A stretch of DNA of 26,702 nt, from positions 48,659 through 75,360 of the forward strand of contig NW_003141324.1 of the NCBI RefSeq assembly GCF_000003605.2. Direction: 5' to 3'. Shown one piece after another: positions 22,684-26,702 of this stretch. Below the pieces are notes generated by a model. It was not told the DNA's origin and ran no database searches. It was given only the letters and a program-made list of their open reading frames with translations. The translations under genes were made by a program, and so were the position numbers. Origin of the DNA: Saccoglossus kowalevskii. Taxonomy: Eukaryota > Hemichordata > Enteropneusta > Harrimaniidae. The stretch's first letter is position 1; the number at the start of each line of letters is the position of its first letter.

Positions 22684-25434
22684 GGCGTCTTCTGTTCGCC
22701 TCGTCTTGTTGACTTACCAGTTGTACCTGTGGTATTGGTACGGGTGTGTGTGGGCGTTTGCTGTTCGCCTCGTCTTGTTGACTCAACAGTTGCACCTGTG
22801 GTATTGGTACGGGTGTGTGTGGACGTCTGCTGTTTACCTCTTCCTGTTGACCTGTCAGCTGCGTGGATATAAACTGTTCAATCTCATCAGTACATTGCTG
22901 TACAGTCACCTTAATCTCTAGTCCTGTGTCAAACTGTAGAACATGTAAGTTGGGATCACACTGCAGAGCTGTTGAATAAAATAAAATAAATTCTTGATTG
23001 AATTGAATTAGATAACCAAATGTGTCCCGCTAGTCATTTTCTATACTTTAGAACTCGGGCAGTAGGTGAAAATCCTCAGCCCCTGGCTGTGTTGTTAGTC
23101 CCAGGTCATAATGGCTAGTATTATGTTGGTGAATATATTTCCCCAAATATTAACATCATTTTTAGAACCTATATGAATTGTTTCTTTCAGACTTTGAGGA
23201 AAATTTGAAATTCTGATCACACATTGCAAACTGAAATGTACTTTTGAAAAAACAAATACAGCAGTCTCCTTGGGAATTCAATAGGGTCCAAAATAGTAAG
23301 CCAAGGAAATGTATTCGCGAAATCATTTGCATAAATCATGGAGAGTTATGGGTAATTTGTAGTATCGTGCTTAATTGGATAAGTAGATTCACAAGATAAG
23401 CCTCACACCAGCACACCCTACGGATCTTACGGATATCAAACAAGGTCCTACAGGCACTCGACATTAGAGTCAATTTTATGATTCAATTTAGAATAGTTCA
23501 GAGGTTTGTGAAGTGTTGAATAGTTTAACGTCTGTTTTAGCTGGATACAACATATAGTATACTTCGTGGTCAAGCTAGGGTTGGTAATTCCATTGAAACG
23601 ATGTCAAATATATATAAAAACATTTTAAGATAAATATTTCCCGAATTTGTCAGTTTAGTTTAATGTTCGTGAATTGAGAAATGTTTCTCATTATGTGTTT
23701 GAATCCGTCGAAGGTTTGTTTTAATAGTTTCTCTTCGTTGTATATTCCATAAGTCATCTCGTCTCTTTTATGTGAGAGGCAACGCGATTATTCGCGATTT
23801 TAAATTTCCGTCCTTATCTGTTAAATGTCATTTATTTTCTGTATTTTGTGATATTCCATATTGTGCATTTTTGTGGTCTAATTTTACACTTTGTAGTTTT
23901 AACTTTATTAGGAGAGCACACTCACTTGTGTTTCGTAAATTATCTGGGTATTCACATTCTGTTGTACAGAGTAATAGGGCATTGTTTGTTAATCTTTATA
24001 TTAGATCTTTTGATGAAATTCTTCGGAAAAAGACATTTAGCTTTATGAGTAGACTGCACCTTTAATCTAACCCCATTGTAACAACAACATTGTACATTTC
24101 AATTCATTCCCAGAGTTTAATATGGAAATTATGGGAGAAGAGGATTTTTTGACTTGTATTTTATTGCTATGGATTTTTTATGATCTGAAATAAACACATA
24201 TTAATAATAAGAAGAAGAAGAATTTTCAACCCGATTTCATGTAGGGTGTCTTTCGAGTTTGAAAATAATCGATATAGTTTCAATATTCTAACCGCCCAAC
24301 ATTAAAGGAATGTGTTACGATTGACAAAATAGTTCTGCACAATTGGGTTAAGAAATGGAAATATTTAAACAGCAAATTCGTCCAATGAAAATGTGACAGA
24401 TTTCTAAAATTGCAATCCATTTCAATATCTCTCTGAGGACCAAACCGTTGCCCGTCTGCATAATTATCACTAACCTATGGAGTCAATTAGATCCATCGAA
24501 GTATAACAAATATATGCATATCACGTACATAGTGCAAACATGGATAAGTTAAGGCAGGCAGCTCCCAGCAATGCTTAGCCGTTCAGTGAAATTATAAACT
24601 TAAGCTGATGTGACCATGGCAACATAACTATCCTTATTAATTCCGGTAAACGCTGGATATCAATTTTTAAATTTATGCCCAAACTTTTCGTTGTTATATG
24701 TATATGTTACAACAGAAAAAATTACGACGTTCCCTGTTATTTATTATTTTATATAAAGTATTTTTAAAACTGTTGATACAATAGATAATAAAAAATTATT
24801 TAAAAAATAAAATAAAAAGCCAGATTTCCATTCCATTCCAAGTGCTAGTACACTTGTTGATGCACTTGTATATGCAATGCGTCATCGCTAATAATGTTAC
24901 AATGTTGCATTTATACATTGGGTGGTGTTCAGAGTCCAGTCTCCTCGACATATAATGGCGGCGCTTACTTCCTCCTTTTAACAATGTGAAATGCTCAAAA
25001 TGATGTTTAAGCTGACATTATACGGCTAATTTTGCATTTGTTTAGTTGTTGTTTTTTATAGTGAATTAGAAATCCATCGCTCAAATTCACGCGTCGTTTC
25101 ACAATTGGCAGCCAGTAAGACGTGTTGTAATTGATTGCACTCCACAACGTATATAAGGAAGTAAAAACACATTGCGAAGTGTAATGAACCTCATAATGAA
25201 CACCCGACTGAACCCACCTTGGTGTGCAGAAGAAAACTTCACGAGGAATATTTTGGTTCCCTCTGATTGAATATTTCCTGCAACTTCATCAGGAATGCGT
25301 GTAACGAACTGTATCCTACTACCGCTGGATATCATAGGATGTTTAAAATGACGAGCAATGGTTTTGTTAGCTGAATCGTCATCGACATCGAGTGGTAAAC
25401 CAAGCACCAGCACCGACGTCGGGGTTGCAGCCAT
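1498..25434 (-). CDS. PARP14-like: PARP14-like protein mono-ADP-ribosyltransferase, 28-exon gene
   Basis: Macro-PARP predicted to attach ADP-ribose to proteins or nucleic acid in cytosol and nucleus. Exons, 5' to 3': 25434-25218, 22968-22718, 22065-21465, 21104-20940, 20318-20223, 20100-19906, 19664-19413, 18707-18474, 18273-16552, 16105-15635, 15520-15363, 15153-14932, 8511-8290, 8125-8005, 7827-7678, 7580-7515, 7422-7252, 6214-6011, 5924-5793, 5624-5559, 5400-5230, 5092-4880, 4548-4322, 3953-3876, 3768-3381, 2787-2636, 2456-2279, 1769-1498. Every junction is phase-consistent and the sum is divisible by three (about 2,464 residues; human PARP14 is about 1,800). The start ATG has a good context (CAAAATGG) and an in-frame TAG 30 nt upstream. 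Order: 5 RRM, KH array, 4 macro, KH/helical, WWE, PARP. The least certain points are the exon 2/3 junction, the exon 23 donor (CAT|GTTTCA) and the possibility of missed small exons in long introns. The 28 exons are read by eye, not from transcripts. Confidence 0.9.
3381..3768 (-). CDS. Exon 25: coiled segment and WWE domain
   Basis: Part of the PARP14-like gene, residues about 2136-2264. The first half is charged and helical (ILDKIKERKLREERDERYEH). The WWE domain follows: TVKWLYEDNNSDFVEYDEII, then IESAYLDTKDVVEFQDGSRT and YRLDFKTMSE. The first Trp of WWE is present, the second Trp is replaced by Phe, and the Glu is kept. WWE domains of some PARPs and RNF146 bind iso- or poly-ADP-ribose; for PARP14 the ligand is ADP-ribose-like. 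Acceptor TATACAG (phase 0), donor GCAG|GTGATT (phase 1). Confidence 0.88.
3876..4548 (-). CDS. Exons 23-24: KH-like and helical segment after macro4
   Basis: Part of the PARP14-like gene, residues about 2034-2135. Exon 23 (4548-4322) begins with a basic stretch (GKTHVRKK) and holds NITLDIYAESGDVIDHAIKK, the strand-helix pattern of the KH-like domain that follows the last macrodomain in PARP14. Exon 24 (3953-3876, 26 codons) adds SIRDANVKDLTSEDMLHLQT, a helical piece leading to the WWE region. The exon 23 donor is placed at CAT|GTTTCA because it is the only GT before an in-frame stop, and it gives the needed phase 0. This donor is weak and is the shakiest boundary of the model. Confidence 0.68.
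4880..5924 (-). CDS. Exons 19-22: macrodomain 4
   Basis: Part of the PARP14-like gene, residues about 1840-2033, exons of 132, 66, 171 and 213 nt. Landmarks: IRVDVVQGDITSESTDAIVN, WGGVVSKAILAAGGKSIQDE, VVITNAGKLQCRKIIHMV, IAMPAIGTGGLGISAKQAA and IRLAIFQQAMVAEYQQVM. It is strongly similar to macrodomain 3 along its whole length and shares its exon plan. Here the first intron uses a normal GT donor (G|GTTAGC), unlike the GC donor at the equivalent place in macro3. A fourth macrodomain is one more than human PARP14 has. Confidence 0.9.
6011..7827 (-). CDS. Exons 15-18: macrodomain 3
   Basis: Part of the PARP14-like gene, residues about 1643-1839, exons of 150, 66, 171 and 204 nt. Landmarks: IDVLQGDIITEATEAIVNST, LDLSWGGVISKAVLAAAG, DTVVITNAGKLKCKKIVHMV, ISIPAIGTGGLGLSPKDGA and IRLVIFQAQMLSVYHDVM. 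It is a PARP14 macro2/3-type reader domain with a degenerate NAAN loop. The intron after exon 15 appears to use a GC donor (G|GCAAGT at 7677-7672), since no GT nearby keeps the frame. Exon lengths and phases match macrodomain 4, so the two blocks look like a tandem duplication. Confidence 0.9.
6465..6500. repeat. 18-bp direct duplication in intron 17
   Basis: Two copies of TACATGTATAAGTAAGTA side by side, differing only at the last base. Confidence 0.9.
6854..6967. repeat. Inverted repeat in intron 17
   Basis: GTGACCTGTGATATCAGATT (from 6854) is mirrored by AATCTGATATCATGGGTCAC ending at 6967, giving arms of about 28 bp with a few mismatches around a 55-bp loop. It may be a remnant of a small foldback element. 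The rest of this 1-kb intron (6215-7251) shows no gene. Confidence 0.7.
8005..8125 (-). CDS. Exon 14: basic linker between macro2 and macro3
   Basis: Part of the PARP14-like gene, residues about 1603-1642. It encodes a hydrophilic linker with a Thr/Glu/Lys-rich run and the basic cluster KTRHRRK, then Ser/Thr-rich residues. No fold is recognised. Phase 0 in (TTTAG|GCA) and phase 1 out (ATGG|GTCAGT) are needed to connect exons 13 and 15, which supports its inclusion. The basic cluster could be a nuclear import or nucleic-acid contact site, by inference only. Confidence 0.75.
8290..8511 (-). CDS. Exon 13: second half of macrodomain 2
   Basis: Part of the PARP14-like gene, residues about 1529-1602. 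It begins FLRNVLQKCLMKAHQSGMTS after TTATTACAG and holds IAFPAIGTGGRKFPRDV, the second ligand loop of a macrodomain. It ends with the last strand, TISFVVYDKDQPTIK, at AAA|GTAAGC. The phase-0 join to exon 12 gives KWTGDQ-FLRNVLQ, a seamless macrodomain helix, showing that the intervening retrotransposon is intronic and should be spliced out. Both this exon and exon 12 are 222 nt. Confidence 0.88.
8593..8800 (+). repeat. 5' LTR
   Basis: Starts TGTGACG and ends ATCACA, the TGT...ACA form of an LTR, with the primer-binding candidate two bases further on. It contains GGAATAAAC (near 8725), a possible poly(A) signal. Its first about 165 bases match the right-hand copy with roughly nine substitutions and three small indels by eye, so the insertion is not recent. 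Confidence 0.8.
8803..8820 (+). other. Primer-binding-site candidate
   Basis: TGGTGGCAGAGAATGGAT begins with the TGG complementary to a tRNA CCA end, two bases after the LTR. I could not assign the primer tRNA. Confidence 0.55.
8821..10336 (+). other. Retrotransposon untranslated leader, no gene seen
   Basis: About 1.5 kb between primer-binding site and the first gag ATG, with stops in all frames and no recognisable domain. A leader this long is unusual and may include decayed coding or secondarily inserted sequence. Confidence 0.6.
10337..11620 (+). pseudogene. gag-pro: gag-protease region, broken by stops
   Basis: One frame runs from the ATG at 10337 but is cut by TAA (10442), TGA (10460) and TAA (10946), and ends at TAA (11618). 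The capsid-like part includes PKFEEGEDIDAYLRTFEKLA and WATRLAALLSGKALDAYSK, typical of gypsy Gag. The nucleocapsid zinc knuckle has lost its first two cysteines (YYTFHKPGHKTNAC). The aspartic-protease active site is visible at 11390-11398 (ILRDTGCDQTIV), with a later ILLRND matching the protease C-terminal motif. Gag and protease share one frame. Not functional as it stands. Confidence 0.88.
11621..12250 (+). pseudogene. Spacer and integrase zinc-finger remnant
   Basis: The gag-pro frame continues after the stop at 11618 (TRSQARRQKERL) through an acidic spacer to the integrase N-terminal domain. The HH half of its HHCC zinc finger is seen as LAHDLPLAGHLGVEKTKRR, ending at TAA 12146. The CC half (RTCKACQKAANKR) lies in another frame just beyond, so at least one frameshift splits the finger. 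Position upstream of RT places integrase first in pol. Confidence 0.78.
12257..12691 (+). pseudogene. Integrase catalytic core, inactivated
   Basis: Clear retroviral-type integrase core: IGPLPRTKRSNQYVLTICDY, then GIPKEILLDQGTNFLS, then PYLLFAYREVPQASTGFAPF and ELLYGR. The first catalytic Asp is replaced by Gly (codon 12296-12298); the second Asp is kept at 12473. The segment that should contain the catalytic Glu is missing: residues just past the second Asp join directly to PESWDRY near 12550. The deletion kept the frame. No transposition activity is expected. Confidence 0.88.
12750..13015 (+). pseudogene. Integrase C-terminal GPY/F region
   Basis: Remnant of the C-terminal integrase module: KRKVWYDRSARDREF and GDKVLILLPL in one stretch, a stop at about 12897, then QWQGPYTITRKVSPVDYEVE and VYHVNRLRKWF. 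The WQGPY motif identifies the GPY/F domain that follows integrase in Ty3/gypsy elements. Confidence 0.75.
13016..13975 (+). pseudogene. Reverse transcriptase remnant
   Basis: Pre-RT sequence (LTSEQKQEVNTLLEKYSDLF) is followed, with a frameshift near 13250, by PLVLVKKKDGTWRFCVDNEE, FITSIDLTKGYWQILLD and, after another frameshift near 13590, FGMASAPATFVRLMQ and the active-site box AYFDDINI (YFDD at 13720-13731). An in-frame TGA follows in ADMT*SDHIEHL, and another frameshift near 13950 precedes the GYYRRIIPEFSD connection segment. The YxDD aspartates are intact but the frame is broken several times. Confidence 0.88.
13976..14423 (+). pseudogene. RNase H remnant and end of pol
   Basis: Begins with FSDIAIPLKDLTKKG and CEQAFCKLKRALTTYPVLQ. 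The stretch normally holding the first RNase H Asp is missing: PVLQNQ joins EHPIAYLSRKLVPRERNYS near 14130. The Glu segment (STMERECLGIVWA) and the TDHQPLRWLEL and NNNADGLS segments remain, in different frames. The pol region ends at TAG 14421. It resembles the Ty3/gypsy RNase H but is inactive. Confidence 0.8.
14587..14596 (+). other. Polypurine tract
   Basis: AAGGGGGGAG directly precedes the TGTGACG start of the right LTR, the expected place for plus-strand priming. Confidence 0.75.
14597..14760 (+). repeat. 3' LTR, shorter than the 5' copy
   Basis: Matches the first about 165 bases of the 5' LTR (TGTGACG to GAAAGCTTTCTCT) but lacks the last 43 bases that end in CA. Host intron sequence follows at CTACATATT. 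CTAC also precedes the 5' LTR at 8589-8592 and may be a target-site duplication or coincidence. Confidence 0.75.
14932..15520 (-). CDS. Exons 11-12: linker and first half of macrodomain 2
   Basis: Part of the PARP14-like gene, residues about 1402-1528. Exon 11 (15520-15363) carries a linker, then IKLIKGNISAQK, the first strand and GD-like loop of a macrodomain. Exon 12 (15153-14932) continues ADIIVNTTFATLDLNCAVSK and GAQLSCKKVYHIICDKW. The NAAN motif is replaced by VNTT, and LDL-x(4)-SKAIL is the degenerate form seen in PARP14 macro2/macro3. Such domains are known as ADP-ribose readers rather than hydrolases. Exon 12 ends in phase 0 at CAG|GTCAGT, and the reading frame resumes more than 6 kb away because a retrotransposon sits in this intron. 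Confidence 0.88.
15635..16105 (-). CDS. Exon 10: bulk of macrodomain 1
   Basis: Part of the PARP14-like gene, residues about 1245-1401, continuing from VNAAN in exon 9. Visible macrodomain landmarks are STGAGNLPCKLIIHTVGPIW, IAIPAISSGVFGFPVDLCV and IRLVDNSVITCDQFKDAM. This is the most canonical of the four macrodomains, keeping NAAN, the GG-rich loop and the SSGVFGFP phosphate-binding loop. Known PARP14 and PARP9 first macrodomains have ADP-ribosyl hydrolase activity, so an eraser role is plausible here, by inference. The phase-1 acceptor is CATTTTAG and the donor is CCAG|GTATGT. Confidence 0.9.
16286..16510. repeat. Two (TA)n microsatellites in intron 9
   Basis: TA tracts at about 16288-16308 and 16485-16509, within the intron joining exons 9 and 10. 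Nothing else is recognised in this intron. Confidence 0.9.
16552..18273 (-). CDS. Exon 9: RRM5 end, KH-like array, start of macro1
   Basis: Part of the PARP14-like gene, residues about 671-1244, a single 1,722-nt exon. After RRM5 it encodes about 490 residues of alternating amphipathic helices and strands without classical GXXG loops. This matches the divergent KH-domain array that structure predictions place between the RRMs and macrodomains of vertebrate PARP14. Segments such as VVVSARDKPQLKQAVNIIHT-like and IKGTKDDVESARERMTNLL repeat the pattern of strand, charged loop and helix. The exon ends inside macro1: LGDMTVLNVDVIVNAANCHL and HVGGLAKAIIDAG, the ADP-ribose-binding start of a macrodomain. 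Exact KH boundaries cannot be set by eye. Confidence 0.85.
18474..18707 (-). CDS. Exon 8: end of RRM4 and first half of RRM5
   Basis: Part of the PARP14-like gene, residues about 593-670. The exon starts with VNKAVTAINSRPLKRSVLTA, the last helix and strand of RRM4, then STIIASNLPPNVSEDILELY and ESKRNGEGDVEEIKLD, the first half of RRM5. The RNP1-like strand KLAIISFQDSE sits at the donor G|GTAATT. RRM5 is finished by the first about 30 residues of exon 9 (AIDQILQRKSHTIHKQLITV). The split after the RNP1-like strand repeats the exon plan of the other RRMs. Confidence 0.85.
18895..19278. mobile_element. Foldback/MITE-like element with long inverted repeats
   Basis: A left arm starting GCTCCAATTTTATTTTTTTA and running to CTTGCCGTTATTAG (18895-18985) is the imperfect reverse complement of the right arm, from CTAATAACGGCAAG to ATTGGAGC (19175-19278). 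The 190-bp centre has no open frame. It lies in intron 7 of the PARP14-like gene. No transposase is present, so it would be non-autonomous; a clear target-site duplication was not seen. Confidence 0.7.
19413..20100 (-). CDS. Exons 6-7: RRM3 and first half of RRM4
   Basis: Part of the PARP14-like gene, residues about 444-592. Exon 6 (20100-19906) encodes AIIDVTGFGSDVNMETVELY and ENKRRSGGGP; exon 7 (19664-19413) continues with AERVLKRPMHTVGGISLTV, completing RRM3 in the PARP14 style. Exon 7 then carries a basic cluster KGRKRRK, a possible nuclear localisation signal, and opens RRM4 with CILIKGFSDETTKEDLVLYL. RRM4 lacks the SGGG loop and has acidic IEEEP instead, so it may have drifted in function. 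All junctions are phase 1: A|GTAAGC at the exon 6 end and CAG|GTGATT at the exon 7 end. Confidence 0.85.
20223..21104 (-). CDS. Exons 4-5: RRM2
   Basis: Part of the PARP14-like gene, residues about 357-443. Exon 4 (21104-20940) encodes VIKVSGFKRETSTDLLELYF, then ESKKRSGGGP, the hallmark helix-1/loop of PARP14-family RRMs, then SVHIVFEKSK. Exon 5 (20318-20223) supplies AHRFLKQNHALEGAKLTVQV, the last helix and strand. The phase-1 intron falls just after the RNP1-like strand, the same place as in RRM3, RRM4 and RRM5. The exon 4 acceptor TTTCAACAG (ending at 21105) was chosen over an upstream TTTGCAG because only the former keeps frame with the phase-1 end of exon 3. Confidence 0.85.
21465..22065 (-). 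CDS. Exon 3: Pro/Gln/Tyr/Trp-rich disordered linker
   Basis: Part of the PARP14-like gene, residues about 157-357, between RRM1 and RRM2. The segment is rich in Gln, Pro, Tyr, Trp, Met and Gly (for example QYPQGYQDWYSNWQGYG) and has no recognisable fold. That composition resembles prion-like, phase-separating tails of RNA-binding proteins. Near its end it carries KPPVPPKPSEIK, a proline motif of the kind bound by SH3 domains. The acceptor is CATTTTTTCAG|ACA (phase 0, matching exon 2) and the donor is ACAG|GTGATA (phase 1, joining exon 4). A second AG seven bases downstream (exon starting at 22058) would pair with the alternative exon 2 donor. Function is inferred from composition only. Confidence 0.78.
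22656..22683 (+). repeat. (TG)n microsatellite
   Basis: About 14 TG units directly beyond the 69-bp repeat. In the preferred gene model it is in intron 2; in the alternative model it would encode a His-Thr run. Confidence 0.95.
22683..22865 (-). repeat. 69-bp coding tandem repeat, about 2.6 copies
   Basis: Copies start at 22683, 22752 and 22821 (the third partial). On the minus strand they encode a 23-residue unit with RPHTPVPIPQVQL and SQQDEAN. In the copy nearest the intron the unit reads CTGGTAAGT and supplies the exon 2 splice donor; the upstream copy reads CTGTTGAGT at the same place. Confidence 0.88.
22718..25434 (-). CDS. Exons 1-2: start codon and RRM1
   Basis: Part of the PARP14-like gene, residues about 1-156. 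Exon 1 (25434-25218) begins MAATPTSVLVLGLP, an RNP2-like beta strand, and ends with KIFLVKFSSAHQ, an RNP1-like strand. Exon 2 (22968-22718) completes the fold with VLQFDTGLEIKVTVQQ. This is the N-terminal RRM typical of PARP10/PARP14; in those relatives the RRMs are thought to bind RNA or mediate protein contacts. The exon 1 donor is G|GTGGGT and the exon 2 acceptor is TTCAACAG, joining in phase 1. Exon 2 then runs into a Pro/His repeat and ends at a strong CTG|GTAAGT donor in phase 0. A second possible end at 22648 would add a His-Thr stretch of about 21 residues. Confidence 0.8.
22969..25217. other. Intron 1, mostly unrecognised sequence
   Basis: Apart from the probable LINE tail at about 23700-24222, I see no coding exon, RNA gene or repeat family here. 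The open frames on either strand lack recognisable domains. Confidence 0.6.
23700..24222 (+). mobile_element. Probable 3' tail of a LINE in intron 1
   Basis: A plus-strand open stretch (23772-24065) has the look of a CR1/L2-type ORF2 C-terminus (RRAHSLVFRKLSGYSHSVVQ, then RSFDEILRKKTFSFMSRLHL). It is followed by a short 3' UTR with TATGGATTTTTTATGATCTG AAATAAA and a terminal AAG microsatellite (24209-24222), a common LINE ending. The 5' limit is unclear and no endonuclease or RT motif is present. It is antisense to the host gene. Confidence 0.5.
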
Positions 25435-25477
25435 TTTGGTCAGACGTTTAATAGCTATGACGGTCTATAACAATGCA

Positions 25478-25484
25478 TTTTATA
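25478..25484 (-). promoter_or_regulatory. Candidate TATA box
   Basis: TATAAAA on the minus strand, starting about 50 nt upstream of the start codon. If used in the normal way, transcription would start about 30 nt downstream, leaving a 5' UTR of only about 20 nt. It is the nearest TATA match and lies directly below the cluster of kappaB, CRE and CCAAT motifs. A chance match is possible in AT-rich DNA. Confidence 0.5.
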
Positions 25485-25509
25485 CGTAAATCAATAGTTA
25501 AGACAATTC

Positions 25510-25519
25510 GGGGAATTCC
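25510..25519 (-). promoter_or_regulatory. NF-kappaB/Rel-type site 1
   Basis: GGGGAATTCC fits the kappaB consensus GGGRNNYYCC. It lies 76 nt upstream of the start codon and 26 nt above the TATA box. Rel proteins drive innate-immune genes in molluscs, insects and vertebrates. Function is inferred from motif and position. Confidence 0.5.
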
Positions 25520-25521
25520 GG

Positions 25522-25529
25522 TGACGTAA
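25522..25529 (-). promoter_or_regulatory. CRE/ATF-like site
   Basis: TTACGTCA on the minus strand (TGACGTAA on plus) is a one-mismatch CRE, the typical bZIP/ATF binding form. It lies only two bases from the first kappaB-like site, a spacing seen in composite immune enhancers. Function inferred. Confidence 0.45.
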
Positions 25530-25537
25530 CGGCAACC

Positions 25538-25547
25538 ATTGGCCAAT
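25538..25547. promoter_or_regulatory. Paired CCAAT boxes (ATTGGCCAAT)
   Basis: The palindrome ATTGGCCAAT provides a CCAAT box on each strand, the NF-Y type element. It is about 55 nt above the candidate TATA box, a common distance for a CCAAT box. Confidence 0.45.
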
Positions 25548-25558
25548 CACTGGACACC

Positions 25559-25569
25559 GGGGAGTCCCC
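25559..25569. promoter_or_regulatory. NF-kappaB/Rel-type site 2 (palindromic)
   Basis: GGGGAGTCCCC, a near-palindrome that fits the relaxed kappaB consensus GGGRNNYYCC on either strand. It lies 40 nt beyond the first kappaB-like site. Two such sites in about 60 bp make chance less likely, but binding is not shown. Confidence 0.4.
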
Positions 25570-26434
25570 AAATTAGTTGACCTTTATCCCGGGACTTGTA
25601 CATGTATATTCCTTTCTTTTTGTGATTCAAATGATCCAATATTGATATCGCAGAATGTACATGTAGTTTATCTATAATCATATTTGTTTATTTTCAATCT
25701 GTATGTCCGAAAATATACGGGGCACACCGGCTGAATTACGGGGTCGACACCATAGCACCCGCAACCCTACCCCGGAGTCAATGTGTTACAGGGACTTAAT
25801 CATTCTGATATTGCTGTGATCTAGCGCTTATCTAGCGTATTAGTAATAATAATAATAATCTGTATTGAAATCTTGGCAGAGAAAACAATAATAGCATAAA
25901 TTCATTGCCACAATTCTTTTCTATGTATCTCACATTATCCAGAAGTACCAAGCAACGTGTACATATTCGACGAAATCAGGCGTCAGAGTAGTTAACGTTC
26001 ATGTTGGGGGCGCAATTGCAACAGATACAAGAGAGACAGTTCTCGACTGCCGGGAACGACTATTTGATAGAGAAAACAAAATACTAGTAGTAGAATTATT
26101 AAAAGAAGACGATTGTTTTTATGCAATCTTTGATTCGGAAAACCTTTTGAAACACGTGGCTCGAACTTTACATAGGAATCGAAGGCTCCTATACATGCTA
26201 AGATCATGTTTTGGATCATGAGAATGGGTTTCCCTAATCTCCGAAGCATGTCAAATGTTGTTATATTTATATGTGTGTTAGCTAACTACAATATCATTTA
26301 TATAATACTTGAAGCTATGTTTAAAAACAGTAACTTAATTGCTCTGAGCATATTCCGACACAAAGCATTACTACGTTAATTTCTTATTTAGTTGGAAACA
26401 AAATTGTCCTAATACCCCTTTAGTTTTTATATAT
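25570..26434. other. Upstream flank, no gene recognised
   Basis: Sequence above the promoter cluster. It holds a short (TAA)n tract near 25846-25860 and a GGGG-containing stretch around 25717-25745 that recalls the minisatellite unit. The minus-strand open frame at 25992-26249 has no recognisable domain. Confidence 0.6.
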
Positions 26435-26702
26435 ACGGGGTCAGTCACACAGTAATACGGGGTTAATCACAAAGTAATATGGGGTCAGTCACACAGTAAT
26501 ACGGGGTAAGTCACACAGTAATATGGGGTAAGTCACACAGTAATACGGGGTCAGTCACAAAGTAATATGGGGTTAATCACAAAGTAATACGGGGTCAGTC
26601 ACACAGTAATATGGGGTTAATCACAAAGTAATATGGGGTCAGTCACAAAGTAATACGGGGTCAGTCACACAGTAATATGGGGTCAGTCACAAAGTAATAT
26701 GG
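26435..26702. repeat. 22-bp minisatellite, at least 12 copies, cut by window edge
   Basis: Tandem units containing GGGGTCAGTCACACAGTAAT with interspersed variants: TACGG or TATGG, CAGTCAC, TAATCAC or AAGTCAC, and CACACAG or CACAAAG. The copies are uniform in length and vary at the same few positions, as in a recently expanded array. The right end lies outside the window. Confidence 0.95.

Noticed and set aside
22655-22921. Plus-strand open frames with Cys-Val repeats
   Set aside because: Shadows of the TG microsatellite and the coding 69-bp repeat on the opposite strand.
25992-26249. Minus-strand 85-codon open frame upstream of the gene
   Set aside because: No recognisable domain and no convincing splice context; the promoter of the PARP14-like gene lies between it and exon 1.
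26435-26702. Possible CRISPR-like array
   Set aside because: Units are head-to-tail 22-mers without unique spacers, in an intron-rich animal genome; it is a minisatellite.

Overview
The window is animal nuclear DNA: AT-rich, with short exons split by GT-AG introns, and with nested mobile elements and satellites. The main content is one large minus-strand gene. I assembled 28 coding exons from position 25434 down to 1498 by matching exon frames and splice phases. They form one uninterrupted reading frame of about 7,395 nt (about 2,464 residues). The product is a PARP14-type ADP-ribosyltransferase (macro-PARP). Its domain order is RRM1, a Pro/Gln/aromatic disordered stretch, RRM2 to RRM5, a long KH-like array, four macrodomains, a KH/helical segment, a WWE domain and a PARP catalytic domain. 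Expanded PARP14-like genes, the intron style and abundant ACATGTA-type repeats suggest a marine invertebrate, perhaps a bivalve or other lophotrochozoan. The organism is an inference, not something the sequence proves.

Layout from right to left, in the gene's sense. A 22-bp minisatellite runs off the right edge (26435-26702). Next comes a compact promoter (25478-25569) with a TATA box, an ATF/CRE-like site, CCAAT boxes and two kappaB-like sites. Exon 1 (RRM1) is followed by a 2.2-kb intron holding a probable LINE tail. Exons 2-3 carry a coding 69-bp repeat and the disordered region. Exons 4-9 hold the RRM array and KH array, interrupted by a 384-bp foldback element in intron 7. Exons 10-22 hold four macrodomains; macro3 and macro4 are a tandem exon-block duplication. 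Exons 23-28 hold the KH/helical segment, WWE and the transferase. A downstream flank (1-1497) contains a candidate poly(A) signal and nothing else I recognise.

Intron 12, inside the macro2 coding sequence, carries a decayed 6.2-kb LTR retrotransposon in the opposite orientation (8593-14760). It is Ty3/gypsy-related, but integrase lies before reverse transcriptase, the order described for Gmr1-like elements. It is dead: there are stops in gag-pro, the zinc knuckle is degraded, the first integrase catalytic Asp is replaced, the region expected to hold the integrase Glu is deleted, the region expected to hold an RNase H Asp is deleted, and there are several frameshifts.

Together the parts describe a single-gene system that could bind nucleic acid (RRM, KH), recognise or remove ADP-ribose (macrodomains), sense poly- or iso-ADP-ribose (WWE) and attach mono-ADP-ribose (catalytic domain). 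A Rel/ATF-type inducible promoter would fit the antiviral and immune roles of vertebrate PARP14.
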